From NCBI RefSeq assembly GCF_013266755.1, contig NZ_JABRWJ010000015.1, positions 1 to 64,000 on the forward strand: 64,000 nucleotides of DNA. Reading direction: 5' to 3'. Below are positions 44,003 to 52,942 of this stretch, piece by piece. The position numbers and the translations under genes are program-made. Origin of the DNA: Pseudaquabacterium terrae (lineage in GTDB: Bacteria; Pseudomonadota; Gammaproteobacteria; Burkholderiales; Burkholderiaceae_C). The notes below the pieces were generated by a model, which saw nothing but the letters and a program-made list of their open reading frames with translations, was not told the origin of the DNA and did no database searches. Every line of letters starts with the position of its first letter. Position 1 is the first letter of the stretch.

Positions 44003-44638
44003 TTACCGAGCGTCAGCCGGCGTGCGGGCCCGCTTGATGAACACCCGGCCGGCCAGCTTGCGTAGCCGCCAGCCGAGCAGCAGCGCGACGAACAGCGCGT
44101 AGATCGACCACTCGGCGAAGTCGTTCTTGCCGGCGCGCATCCAGAAGAAATGCAGCAGTCCGAGCAGCACGATGGCGTAGACCAGCTTGTGCAGCATCTT
44201 CCAGCGCGCCGCGCCGAGCGCCTTGATGGCGCGGTTGAACGAGGTCGCGGCGAGCGGCGTCATCAGCAGCAGCGCCAGCGTGCCGACGAGGACGAACGGG
44301 CGCTTCGGGATGTCGCGCACGATGTCGTCCAGCACGAGGCCCATGTCGAGCCAGGCGTAGCACAGGAAGTGCAGCACGGCGTAGAAGAACGCGTACAGGC
44401 CGGTCATTCGGCGCAGCCGCGCCAGCGCGCTCCAGCCGCTGATCTCGCGCAGCGGCGTGATCGCCAGCGTGATGCACAGGAAGCGCAGCACCCAGTCGCC
44501 GGTGCCGCGGATCAGCGCCTCGGCCGGGTTGGCGCCGAGCGTGTTGGCGATCGCGCCCCAGAGCAGCTGCGCGAACGGCAGCAATGCGAGCAAGAACAGC
44601 ACCGGCTTGGTCGCCGGGTGCAGCAGCAGCTTGTTCAC
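44003..44638 (-). CDS. msrQ: MsrQ, heme membrane subunit of methionine-sulfoxide reductase
   Basis: The 211-residue protein has six membrane helices of the ferric-reductase-like type, with GLYAFFYAVLHFLCYAWLD and MLHKLVYAIVLLGLLHFFW supplying the histidines that bind heme b. It passes electrons from the membrane to MsrP, which repairs oxidised methionines in periplasmic proteins. Gene order msrP-msrQ on one strand with 10 bp between them is the usual arrangement. The length is normal. Confidence 0.93.
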   Translation of the reverse strand: MNKLLLHPATKPVLFLLALLPFAQLLWGAIANTLGANPAEALIRGTGDWVLRFLCITLAITPLREISGWSALARLRRMTGLYAFFYAVLHFLCYAWLDMGLVLDDIVRDIPKRPFVLVGTLALLLMTPLAATSFNRAIKALGAARWKMLHKLVYAIVLLGLLHFFWMRAGKNDFAEWSIYALFVALLLGWRLRKLAGRVFIKRARTPADAR

Positions 44639-44648
44639 CGGCGCCGCG

Positions 44649-45611
44649 TCAGAAGTTCTTCGCCAGGTCGAGCCCGCTGTAGAGCTGGCCGACCTGCGGC
44701 TCGTAGCCGTTGAACATCAGCGTCGGCCGCTTCTTCGCGAAGATGCCGCCGGCGTCGCCGATGCGCCGCTCGGTGGCCTGGCTCCAGCGCGGGTGGTCGA
44801 CCTTCGGATTGACGTTCGAGTAGAAGCCGTATTCCTGCGGCGCGGCCTTGACCCATGCAGTGTTCGGCTGCTTCTCGACGAACCGAATCTTGACGATCGA
44901 CTTGCCGCTCTTGAAACCGTACTTCCACGGCACGACCAGGCGCACCGGCGCGCCGTTCTGGTTCGGCAGCACCTCGCCGTACATGCCGAAGCTCAACAGT
45001 GTCAGCGGGTGCATCGCCTCGTCGAGGCGCAGGCCCTCGACGTACGGCCACTCGAGCACGCGAGAGCCGACATAGGGCATCGTCTTCGGGTCGGCCAGCG
45101 TGATGAACTCGACGTACTTCGCGTTGCCGGTCGGCTCGACCTGCTTGATCAGCTCGGCCAGCGAATAGCCGATCCACGGGATCACCATCGACCAGCCTTC
45201 GACGCAGCGCAGCCGGTACAGGCGCTCTTCCATCGGCGACAGCTTCAGCAGCTCGTCGAGGTCGTAGGTCTTCGGCTTCTTGACCGCGCCTTCGACGGCA
45301 ACGGTCCACGGCCGCGTCTTCAGCGTGTGCGCATTGCGCGCCGGGTCGGACTTGTCGGTGCCGAACTCGTAGAAGTTGTTGTAGCTGGAGGCGTCGTTGA
45401 AGGCGGTCGGCACCGTCATCGCGTTGGCGCCGGCCACGTTGCTGGGCGTCGCGGCGAGCTTCGCGCCCTTGCCCTGCGCGACGGCCGCGCCGCCGAAGGC
45501 CAGCGCGGCGCTGCCGAGCAGCCAGTCGCGCCGGCGCAGGTAGAGGTCGCGCGGCGTGATCTCCGAGGCGACGGAGTGGATGAATCCGCGGTCTTTGGGC
45601 AACAACAGCAT
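44649..45611 (-). CDS. msrP: MsrP, periplasmic molybdoenzyme
   Basis: The 320-residue protein has a twin-arginine-type leader ([16 protein letters not shown] near 27-42), as needed for export of the folded molybdenum enzyme. The mature part has [31 protein letters not shown] (with the molybdenum-binding Cys) and [17 protein letters not shown], all typical of MsrP (formerly YedY). It reduces methionine sulfoxide in the periplasm with electrons from MsrQ, encoded 10 bp downstream. Confidence 0.95.
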   Translation of the reverse strand: MLLLPKDRGFIHSVASEITPRDLYLRRRDWLLGSAALAFGGAAVAQGKGAKLAATPSNVAGANAMTVPTAFNDASSYNNFYEFGTDKSDPARNAHTLKTRPWTVAVEGAVKKPKTYDLDELLKLSPMEERLYRLRCVEGWSMVIPWIGYSLAELIKQVEPTGNAKYVEFITLADPKTMPYVGSRVLEWPYVEGLRLDEAMHPLTLLSFGMYGEVLPNQNGAPVRLVVPWKYGFKSGKSIVKIRFVEKQPNTAWVKAAPQEYGFYSNVNPKVDHPRWSQATERRIGDAGGIFAKKRPTLMFNGYEPQVGQLYSGLDLAKNF

Positions 45612-45672
45612 GGTGCTCGGGCTCCTTGTCTACTGCTTCAGTCGGGTGGGAGCCTCGAGCCTTACGCCAAGT

Positions 45673-47034
45673 TCAAAGTTCGCCGTACGAGTGCAGCCCG
45701 GACAGGAACATGTTGACGCCCAGGAACGCAAAGCTGGTGACCAGCAGACCGGCCAGCGCCCACCACGCCGACATCGTGCCGCGCAGGCCCTTCATCAGGC
45801 GCATGTGCAGCCAGGCCGCGTAGTTCAACCAGACGATCAGTGCCCAGGTCTCCTTCGGATCCCAGCTCCAGTAGCCGCCCCAGGCTTCGGCAGCCCAGAA
45901 GGCGCCGAGGATGGTGGCGATGGTGAAGAACGCGAAGCCGACGGCGATGGACTTGTACATCACGTCGTCGAGCACCTCGGGCGCCGGCAGGCGCGCGGCG
46001 ATGCGGCGGCGGCCGGCGAGGATGCCGCCGACGATCAGGATGGCGACACCGAAATACACGGCCCAGTAGCTCGACAGCCCGGCGATCGCATTTCTGCGGA
46101 AAACGACGGGTTGCAGGCACAGCACGATGCCCATCAGCGCCAGCGGCGCCAGCTTCCACCAGTTCGTCTCGCCGGCTTGGCGCTGCACCAGGTAGGCGAA
46201 GGCGACCATCGCGGCGAGCGAGAAGGTGCCGTAGCCGATGAAGTTCGCGGGCACGTGCAGCTTCATCCACCAGCTCTGCAGGGCCGGGACCAGCGGCTGG
46301 ATCTGGTGCGCATCACGCGCCACCGTGTACCAGGCCAGGAAGCCGACCGCCGCCGAGACCACCAGCATCACGAAAGCGCCCAGCGCGCGCGTCTTGTAGT
46401 GCTGCTCGTAGTACAGGTAGAAGGCGGCAGTCAGCCAGCAGAACAGCACGAACACCTCGTACAGGTTGCTGACGGGGATGTGGCCGATGTCGGGGCCGAT
46501 CTGGTGGCTCTCGTACCAGCGCACCAGCGTGCCGGTGAGCGCCATGAAGACGCCGGCCCAGGCCATCAGCGAGCCCAGGCGCTGCGCGCTGTTGTCGTCG
46601 GACCGCACGAACAGGCCGATCCAGTACATCGCGGTGCTCATGAAGAACAGCACGCCCATCCAGAGGATCGCGCTCTGGCTCGACAGGAAGTACTTCAGCA
46701 GGAAGACGTTCTCGGCCTGCGCCAGGTCGGCACCGAAGCCGTCGCTGGTGCGGCTGTACAGCGCCACCGCCAGCAGCGCGGCGGCGCCGACGCCGACCGA
46801 CAGCGCCCGCAGCGAACGCCAGAACCAGCCCAGCGCGATCAGCGCCGGCACGGCGCCGACGAGGATCGCCTGCTCGTAGCCGTCCATCGACGCCTGGTAG
46901 CGGCGGAACGCATAGGCCGCGCCGGCGGCGATCGCCAGCGCGAACAGCCAATCGCCGAGGTTGCGCCGCGCCAGCAGCCCGGGGCGGCCGAGGGCGATCG
47001 TCGTGGCAGTGGTGGAGGTTGTCGTGGTGTTCAT
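45673..47034 (-). CDS. ccsB: System II cytochrome c biogenesis protein CcsB (ResC-like)
   Basis: The 453-residue membrane protein has eight or more helices and the tryptophan-rich WWD motif AWGGYWSWDPKETWALIVW near 415. This motif holds heme for delivery to apocytochromes c. Conserved histidines lie near the flanking periplasmic loops. With ResB it forms the system II cytochrome c synthetase. Its ATG overlaps the ResB stop by four bases. Names differ between annotations (CcsA/ResC/CcsB). Confidence 0.92.
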   Translation of the reverse strand: MNTTTTSTTATTIALGRPGLLARRNLGDWLFALAIAAGAAYAFRRYQASMDGYEQAILVGAVPALIALGWFWRSLRALSVGVGAAALLAVALYSRTSDGFGADLAQAENVFLLKYFLSSQSAILWMGVLFFMSTAMYWIGLFVRSDDNSAQRLGSLMAWAGVFMALTGTLVRWYESHQIGPDIGHIPVSNLYEVFVLFCWLTAAFYLYYEQHYKTRALGAFVMLVVSAAVGFLAWYTVARDAHQIQPLVPALQSWWMKLHVPANFIGYGTFSLAAMVAFAYLVQRQAGETNWWKLAPLALMGIVLCLQPVVFRRNAIAGLSSYWAVYFGVAILIVGGILAGRRRIAARLPAPEVLDDVMYKSIAVGFAFFTIATILGAFWAAEAWGGYWSWDPKETWALIVWLNYAAWLHMRLMKGLRGTMSAWWALAGLLVTSFAFLGVNMFLSGLHSYGEL

Positions 47035-49175
47035 CGCGCTTCCTCGTCGGTCGCGGGTTCGTCGGGCAGGGCGTCGTGCAGCAGCGCGGTCTTCAGCGAT
47101 TCAAATTCGGCATCGGCATCGAGTGTGCGCCGAGTCGTCGACAGCGCGGCACGCATTCGCGTGCCGCCGCCCGAGTCCGGTTGGAGCCAGATCCACAGGC
47201 GCCGTTCCCGGATGTACAGCATCGCGAAGACGCCGATGATCAGCAGCGCCGCGCCGAGGTAGACCAGCTTCTGCCCCGGCGCGCGCGCGACCTGGAACAC
47301 GCTGGCCTGGACCTGCTTGAAATCGCTCAGCTGCAGCAGCACCGGCGCCGGATAGAACGTCGCGTCGGACAGCGACAGCACGGCCTGCTGCATGAAGCGC
47401 GCGCTGGCCTCGTCGCTGGTCATCGGCTTGACGCCAGCCTGCTCGCGCGACAGGTTCGCCAGCTCGAACAGCGTGCCGTTGAGGATGCGCAGCAGCACCT
47501 CGGAAATGCGCGTGCGCTCGGCCTCCGGCACCGTCGACTCGATGAACTGTGCCAGCGCGTTCAGGCCCGATTGGGTCGCGCCCTGCGCAGCGCCGCTGCC
47601 GGCGAATAGCTGCAGCACGCGCTGGGCGGTGACCAGCAGCTGATCGGCCATCTGCGGCTTGTCGGCCGGCGTCGCCAGCGCCACGTAGCGGCGCGCGGCC
47701 TGCTCGCGCAGCGCCGGGTTGGCCAGCGCTGCCTTCAGGCGCAGCCAGCCGTCGAGGTTGCCCTGGTCGTCGGCCGGCATGCGCAGGTAGCGGAAGGGCT
47801 CGGCCGGCGTGTCGCGAACGCCGGCCAGGAACAGCGATTGGCCCTCCATCTGCACCGGCAGCATGTAGTTGTTGTACTCGCGCGCCTGGCCGCTGGCGTC
47901 GCGCAGCTTGTAGCTGAACGACGGGCCGACGTTGCGCAGCGTCTTGTCCTTCGTCGTCTTGGCGCCCGAGCCGAGGTGCTTGTCGAGCGAGCTGACCAGG
48001 TCGACCTTGCGCACGTCGGTGGCGCTGTTGTCGGCGCTGCCCGCGCTGTCGAGGTTCTCGACGTTGATCACGCGCAGCCCGGTGAATTCGATCGTCAGCT
48101 TCTGGTCGCCGTTGGTCAGCGACGTCGAGCCGCCGACCGTCGATTCGATCGGGAAGCGCTGGCCGCCGGCCGTCATCGGCAGCGCCTGCACCGTCAGCTG
48201 CGAGCCGCCGTCATCGAAGCTGCTCTGGTAGATCGCGACGCCGCGGTGGAAGGCCGGCTCGTTGACCTTGACGGTGGCCTCCTTGCGCTCGCCGCTCGCG
48301 CGATCGTGGATCACGATGTCGCTGGCGAAGAGCTTGGGCATGCCGGTGTCGTAGAAGTCGACCTTGAACTTCTTCAGCTCGATGTCGAACGGCAGCTCCT
48401 GCAGCACGATGCCGTCGGACATGTTGAGCACCGCGACGCCGGCGCGCGCGCCTTCGGTGACCAGCAGGTTGCCGCGGAAGGTGGGGTTGCGCTCGGACAA
48501 CCGGTGCTGCGGCGCGACGTCGCGGATCAAGCCGCCGCCCGCATAGGTGCTCTTGCCGAGCAGCGCCATCTGCGTGCGCACGATCAGGTCGCCGTCGAGC
48601 AGCCCGCCGATGCAGATCAGCACGATCGCCGAGTGCGCGGCGAGGTAGCCGAGCTTGTTCGCCACGCCCTTGCGCGCGGCGACCATCGTGCCGCCTTCGC
48701 GCACCTGCGCACGCGCCTGCCAGCCATGCGACGCGAGCAGGGCCGAGGCGCGCTGCAGCGCGGCGTCCGGGGCCAGCGCCAGCCGCCCGTGGGCGCGGTG
48801 ATGGAAGGCCATCAGCGCCTGCTCGCGCACCGATTCCTTGTAGCTGCGCAGGTCGGCAACGATCTTCGGCGCGTTGCGCGCGATGCACAGGCTGGTCGAG
48901 ACCACCAGGAAGGCGAGGATCAGCAGGAACCACGGCGTGCTGTAGATCGCATAGAGCCCCACCGCGCCGAAGGCCTCGGCCCAGAACGGACCGAACTGGT
49001 TGACGTAGTTGTTGTACGGCTCGTTCTGCTTGACGACGGTGCCGATGATCGACGCGATGCAGATCAGCACGAACAGCGCGATCGCGAAGCGCATCGAGGA
49101 CACCAGCTCGAACGCATCGCGCACCGCGTGCGACGGCTGCTCGCGCGGCGCGGTGCCGGAAGGGGCGGGAAGCAT
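47031..49175 (-). CDS. resB: System II cytochrome c biogenesis protein ResB
   Basis: The 714-residue protein has three N-terminal membrane helices (SMRFAIALFVLICIASIIG, TPWFLLILAFLVVS, LGYLAAHSAIVLICIGGLL), a large periplasmic domain and a last helix near 645 (KLVYLGAALLIIGVFAM). This is the layout of ResB/Ccs1. It transports and coordinates heme with CcsB for attachment to CXXCH motifs. The cytochrome c4 gene, a likely client, lies just upstream on the same strand, separated by a terminator hairpin. Confidence 0.93.
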   Translation of the reverse strand: MLPAPSGTAPREQPSHAVRDAFELVSSMRFAIALFVLICIASIIGTVVKQNEPYNNYVNQFGPFWAEAFGAVGLYAIYSTPWFLLILAFLVVSTSLCIARNAPKIVADLRSYKESVREQALMAFHHRAHGRLALAPDAALQRASALLASHGWQARAQVREGGTMVAARKGVANKLGYLAAHSAIVLICIGGLLDGDLIVRTQMALLGKSTYAGGGLIRDVAPQHRLSERNPTFRGNLLVTEGARAGVAVLNMSDGIVLQELPFDIELKKFKVDFYDTGMPKLFASDIVIHDRASGERKEATVKVNEPAFHRGVAIYQSSFDDGGSQLTVQALPMTAGGQRFPIESTVGGSTSLTNGDQKLTIEFTGLRVINVENLDSAGSADNSATDVRKVDLVSSLDKHLGSGAKTTKDKTLRNVGPSFSYKLRDASGQAREYNNYMLPVQMEGQSLFLAGVRDTPAEPFRYLRMPADDQGNLDGWLRLKAALANPALREQAARRYVALATPADKPQMADQLLVTAQRVLQLFAGSGAAQGATQSGLNALAQFIESTVPEAERTRISEVLLRILNGTLFELANLSREQAGVKPMTSDEASARFMQQAVLSLSDATFYPAPVLLQLSDFKQVQASVFQVARAPGQKLVYLGAALLIIGVFAMLYIRERRLWIWLQPDSGGGTRMRAALSTTRRTLDADAEFESLKTALLHDALPDEPATDEEAR

Positions 49176-49211
49176 GGGGCGGATTATCCGGTTCGAAGAC
49201 GCGAAAACGCC

Positions 49212-49236
49212 GAGGGCCGGTCAGTGACCGGCCCTC
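49212..49236 (-). terminator. Intrinsic terminator of cytochrome c4 gene
   Basis: GAGGGCCGGTCA and TGACCGGCCCTC form a perfect 12-bp stem around one G. On the minus strand a T-rich stretch (GGCGTTTTCG) follows. It separates cytochrome c4 from resB. Confidence 0.8.
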
Positions 49237-49261
49237 GTGCAGGAAAAGGGGGAGTCTGCAG

Positions 49262-49882
49262 TCAGCGCAGCCCGGCCATGTAGTCGGCGACGGCGCGGAT
49301 CTCGCGATCGCTCATCTTCTGCGCGACCTGCTGCATCTGCGTCGAGTTGCCGCGCTTGCCGTCGCGGAAGGCCATCAGCTGCGCTTCGGTGTAGTCGGCG
49401 TGCTGGCCGCCCAGGCGCGGGTACTGCGCCGGGATGCCGGCGCCGCTCGGGCTGTGGCAGCCGGCGCAGGCTGGGACCTGCTTGTCGGCGATGCCACCGC
49501 GGTAGATCTTCTCGCCCAGCGTCACCGATTGCTTGTTGCGGGCGACGCCCGGCTTGGTGTCCTTGGCCGCGTAGAACGCGGCGACGTTCTTCAGGTCGGC
49601 TTCCGACAGCGGCGCGACCATGCCCTGCATCACCGGATTCAGCCGCTTGCCTTCCTTGAACTCGGCCAGCTGCTTGAACAGGTAGTCGCGATGCTGGCCG
49701 GCGATGATCGGATTGGCCGGCGTGCCGCGCGTGCCATCGGCGGTGTGGCAGGCGGCGCACACCTGCTTCGAGATCGCCTCGCCCTTGGCCAGGTCCGGCT
49801 TGGCGGCAGCGGCGGGGGCGTCGGCGGCGAGGGCGGGCGCGGCCAGCGCGGCCAGCAACGTCAGGGCGAGCATCGACTTCAT
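49262..49882 (-). CDS. Diheme cytochrome c4
   Basis: The 206-residue secreted protein has a signal peptide (residues 1-19, ...APALA) and two similar heme domains with CAACH near 42 and CAGCH near 140. The methionine ligands lie in NPVMQGMVAPL and NSTQMQQVAQKM. Cytochrome c4 carries electrons from the bc1 complex to terminal oxidases. The system II maturation genes downstream would attach its hemes. The ATG at 49882 is preferred to the longer frame because it gives a proper signal peptide. Confidence 0.92.
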   Translation of the reverse strand: MKSMLALTLLAALAAPALAADAPAAAAKPDLAKGEAISKQVCAACHTADGTRGTPANPIIAGQHRDYLFKQLAEFKEGKRLNPVMQGMVAPLSEADLKNVAAFYAAKDTKPGVARNKQSVTLGEKIYRGGIADKQVPACAGCHSPSGAGIPAQYPRLGGQHADYTEAQLMAFRDGKRGNSTQMQQVAQKMSDREIRAVADYMAGLR

Positions 49883-49930
49883 GTCGGGATGAACCTTGGA
49901 TGGGTGCGGGTAGGCAAAACCGAGCGATTT

Positions 49931-49936
49931 TACAAT
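49931..49936 (+). promoter_or_regulatory. -10 box just upstream of engB
   Basis: TACAAT ends 5 bp before the engB ATG, so transcription would begin at or within a base or two of the start codon. No clear -35 is seen. Confidence 0.45.
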
Positions 49937-49941
49937 GCTCC

Positions 49942-50655
49942 ATGACCTCTCCCGACCGCGCGCCCTCCAAGCCCACCGATCCGGCCGGTGCCACCGCCGA
50001 AGAACGCGCGGCGCTGGGCTGGACGCACAGCGCACGTTTCCTGACCACCGCCAGCCGGCTCGACCAACTTCCGCCACCCGACCGGCCCGAAACAGCCTTC
50101 GTCGGCCGCAGCAATGCGGGCAAGTCGACGGCCATCAATACGCTGGCGCAGGTGCGGCGGCTCGCGTTCGCATCGAAGACGCCGGGCCGCACGCAGCACA
50201 TCAACCTGTTCGAGCTCGGCCCCCCGGATGCGCCCGACGCGCTGTGGACCGACCTGCCGGGCTACGGCTATGCCGCCGTCGCGCGCGATGCGAAGCTGCG
50301 CTGGCAGCAGGTGATGGCCGATTACCTCGCGCACCGCAGCGCGCTGGCCGGCGTCGTGATGATGGTCGATTCGCGCCATGGTTTCACGCCGCTCGACCGC
50401 CAGCTGCTCGACTTCGTCGCCCAGCGCGTCGGCAACGGCGAGGTCAAGCTGCTGGTGCTGCTGACCAAGGCCGACAAGTTGAGCCGCAACGAGGGCGCGA
50501 AGGCGCTGATGGCGGCGCAGAAGGTGCTGGGTGAGCTGGCGACCGATGCGGCCGACATCAGCATCACACTGTTCTCGGCCCTGACGCGGCAGGGGTTGGG
50601 CGACGCCGCGGTGACGCTGCATGCATGGAACCGTCGGTCGAGAGCTTCGACCTGA
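49942..50655 (+). CDS. engB: Ribosome biogenesis GTPase EngB (YihA/YsxC)
   Basis: The 237-residue GTPase has G1 GRSNAGKST (55-63), G2 region TPGRTQ, G3 DLPGYGYA, G4 TKADKL and a C-terminal ITLFSALTRQGL. EngB helps assemble the 50S subunit. The pairing with a divergent cytochrome c4 gene is common in Betaproteobacteria. The ATG at 49942 has no Shine-Dalgarno site but lies directly behind a good -10 box (TACAAT, 49931-49936), so the mRNA may be leaderless. It is convergent with the patatin gene, 16 bp away. Confidence 0.95.
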   Translation: MTSPDRAPSKPTDPAGATAEERAALGWTHSARFLTTASRLDQLPPPDRPETAFVGRSNAGKSTAINTLAQVRRLAFASKTPGRTQHINLFELGPPDAPDALWTDLPGYGYAAVARDAKLRWQQVMADYLAHRSALAGVVMMVDSRHGFTPLDRQLLDFVAQRVGNGEVKLLVLLTKADKLSRNEGAKALMAAQKVLGELATDAADISITLFSALTRQGLGDAAVTLHAWNRRSRAST

Positions 50656-50671
50656 CGCTGCCGCACGGCTT

Positions 50672-52942
50672 TCAGGGCCTGCCGATGAACAGCACGACGC
50701 CCGGCACGCCGCGCGGTGCGTAGGTGAAGCCGAGGTAGAGCGGGCCGATGCCGGTGTCGGCGCCGACGAACAGGCTCATGCCGCTGCGCAGCGAGCCCAG
50801 GCGCACGTCGCGGCGCTCGGCCCAGGCGTTGCCGAGCTCCAGCGAGCCGCCGATGAAGAAGCCGCGCGTCAGCGTCGGCGCCTGCGTGAGCCGGCGGTAC
50901 CAGGTCAGACGCGTCAACAGCACGTTGTTGCCGCTCAGTTGGCCGCTCTGATAACCCGATAGCTGGTGGAAGCCGCCGAGCGAATAGCGCTGGATGCTGT
51001 CGCCGCGGCGCTGGCCGGCCATCAGCAGCGTGCCGTGCAGATTGACGGTGTGGGCGCCGAAGCTGCGCGCGCCGGTGGCGTGCAGCTCGATGCGCGTGAA
51101 GTCGCCGCGCAGGTCGCCGCTGCGCCGGCCCCACGCGAGCTCGCTGTCGAGGCGGTAGCCGGACTGCGGGAAGCTCGCGAAGTCGAGCTGGTCGATCACC
51201 ACGCGGGCGCGCAAGCCGTTCTCGGCGAAGTGCAGCCGTTGTGTCGGCCCCTGGAAGCCGGCGCCGATGACGATCGGCACGGCACGCAGCCCGAGCGTCG
51301 ACCAGCCCAGCCGCAGCTCGCCGAATTCACCCCACGGCTGGCCGATGTCGATGCCGCTGAAGAACAGGTCGCGCCGGAACACGGCGTCCTCGTCGCCGGT
51401 GTCGGCGGCGTAGATCGGCTGGCGGCGGCGTTCGACGCCGGTGTAGCCGGCGACGAACCAGTCGTCGGCGCGTGACGAGGTCCACAGCAGCGGGTGGTAC
51501 AGCTCGGTGAACAGCCCCGGCGCCTCGCCGATCTGCACGCGGTTGCGCCACTCGGTGCCGTTCTTCGTCAGCCAGTGCCGGTTGTGGCTGAGCTTCAGCG
51601 TGAAGGCGCTGCGGCCGCGGAAATCGGTGCTCAGGTCGAGCCCGGCGCGCAGGTAGTGAGGGCCCCAGGACTTGTCCTCGAGGTCGAAGACCAGGCCGTC
51701 GCCACTGGCTTCGCGCACCAGCTGGAAGTCGGCGCGCACATAGTCGCCGCCGCCGGCCAGGCGCTTCGCGTCCAGCTCGGCGCGCGCGGCGTCGAACGCC
51801 TGGCCCGGCTTCGACTCGAGCATCTGCTGCAGGCGCTCGGGGTTGGTCCGCGTCGTGCCCTCGATGCGCACGAAGGCCAGCCGCGTCGGCTCGAGCGAGC
51901 GCGCGGCATGGCCGGCGCGCCACGCGGCGTAGGCGCGGGCATCCAGGCCCAGCCGCGACAGCTGTTCGCTGCGGCCGCGCGCGCCGGCGTCGCCGAGTGC
52001 GATCAGCTGCCGCACCTGCGCGAAGTCCGATGAGCTCAGGCGGCCGAGCGACGGCGCGATCAGCACGTCCTGCGCCGCCAGCGACGCCAGGCTGCGCTGC
52101 ACGTTCTGCTCGGTCAGGATGTTGATCATCTGCTGCGTCAGGCCGAGCGCCGAGCCGAAGCTCTCGCGGCCGGCCAGCGGCGTGCCGATGTTGACGACGA
52201 TCACCACCTCGGCACCGAGCGCACGCACCACGTCCACCGGCGTGTTGTTGACCAGACCGCCGTCGCCGAGGATGCGGCCGTCGACCTCGGTCGGCGCGAA
52301 GACGCCGGGCACGCTCATGCTCGAGCGCAGCGCCAGCGCCAGGTCGCCGCGGTCGAGGATCACCGCCGCGCCGGTTTCCATGTCGGTGGCGACGGCGCGG
52401 AAGGCGATCGGCAGCTCGTCGAAGGTTTTGGCGGCGCGCACCGGCAGCGTGTAGCGGCGCAGCAGCGATTCGAGGCCACGGCTGGACACCGCGCCTTGCG
52501 GCGTGCGCAGCTCGCCGTCGCGGTAGCCCAGCTCGATCAGCGGCGAGATCTCGAAGTCCTCTTCCTTGCGCCGCTGCGAGAGATGGCGGCGCTCGATGCG
52601 CGGCGAGAAGACCTCGTCCCAGTGCACCTGAAGCAGCTCGCGCTCGAGCTCGTCGGCCTGCATGCCGCTGGCGTACAGGCCGCCGACGATGGCGCCCATC
52701 GAGGTGCCGGCGATCACGTCGATCGGCACCTGCATCTGTTCCAGCACCTTCAGCACGCCGACGTGCGCCAGTCCGCGCGCGCCGCCGCCGGACAGCACGA
52801 GCCCGATCTTCGGGCGCCGTGCTTCAACGCCGCGCGCGGCATCGGCTGGCGCGGCGGCGGCGATCGTCGACAGGCCTGCGAGACAGGCCAGCGCAGCCAG
52901 AAGCGGCATCACCGCGCGCCCGGCCCACGCCGCGCTGCGCAT
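50672..52942 (-). CDS. Patatin-like phospholipase with outer-membrane barrel (type Vd, PlpD-like)
   Basis: The 756-residue protein has a signal peptide (about 1-30). The patatin domain (45-~330) shows GGGARG at 52-57 as oxyanion loop, GTSMG with Ser81 as nucleophile and GDGGLVNNTP with the catalytic Asp. A POTRA-like segment follows (AFVRIEGTTRTNPERLQQML). The C-terminal ~350 residues alternate polar and aromatic residues as in a 16-strand barrel and end VPGVVLFIGRP. This is the type Vd autotransporter layout of P. aeruginosa PlpD, an exported phospholipase A1. Its start overlaps the DUF1631 gene stop by one base. Confidence 0.9.
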   Translation of the reverse strand: MRSAAWAGRAVMPLLAALACLAGLSTIAAAAPADAARGVEARRPKIGLVLSGGGARGLAHVGVLKVLEQMQVPIDVIAGTSMGAIVGGLYASGMQADELERELLQVHWDEVFSPRIERRHLSQRRKEEDFEISPLIELGYRDGELRTPQGAVSSRGLESLLRRYTLPVRAAKTFDELPIAFRAVATDMETGAAVILDRGDLALALRSSMSVPGVFAPTEVDGRILGDGGLVNNTPVDVVRALGAEVVIVVNIGTPLAGRESFGSALGLTQQMINILTEQNVQRSLASLAAQDVLIAPSLGRLSSSDFAQVRQLIALGDAGARGRSEQLSRLGLDARAYAAWRAGHAARSLEPTRLAFVRIEGTTRTNPERLQQMLESKPGQAFDAARAELDAKRLAGGGDYVRADFQLVREASGDGLVFDLEDKSWGPHYLRAGLDLSTDFRGRSAFTLKLSHNRHWLTKNGTEWRNRVQIGEAPGLFTELYHPLLWTSSRADDWFVAGYTGVERRRQPIYAADTGDEDAVFRRDLFFSGIDIGQPWGEFGELRLGWSTLGLRAVPIVIGAGFQGPTQRLHFAENGLRARVVIDQLDFASFPQSGYRLDSELAWGRRSGDLRGDFTRIELHATGARSFGAHTVNLHGTLLMAGQRRGDSIQRYSLGGFHQLSGYQSGQLSGNNVLLTRLTWYRRLTQAPTLTRGFFIGGSLELGNAWAERRDVRLGSLRSGMSLFVGADTGIGPLYLGFTYAPRGVPGVVLFIGRP

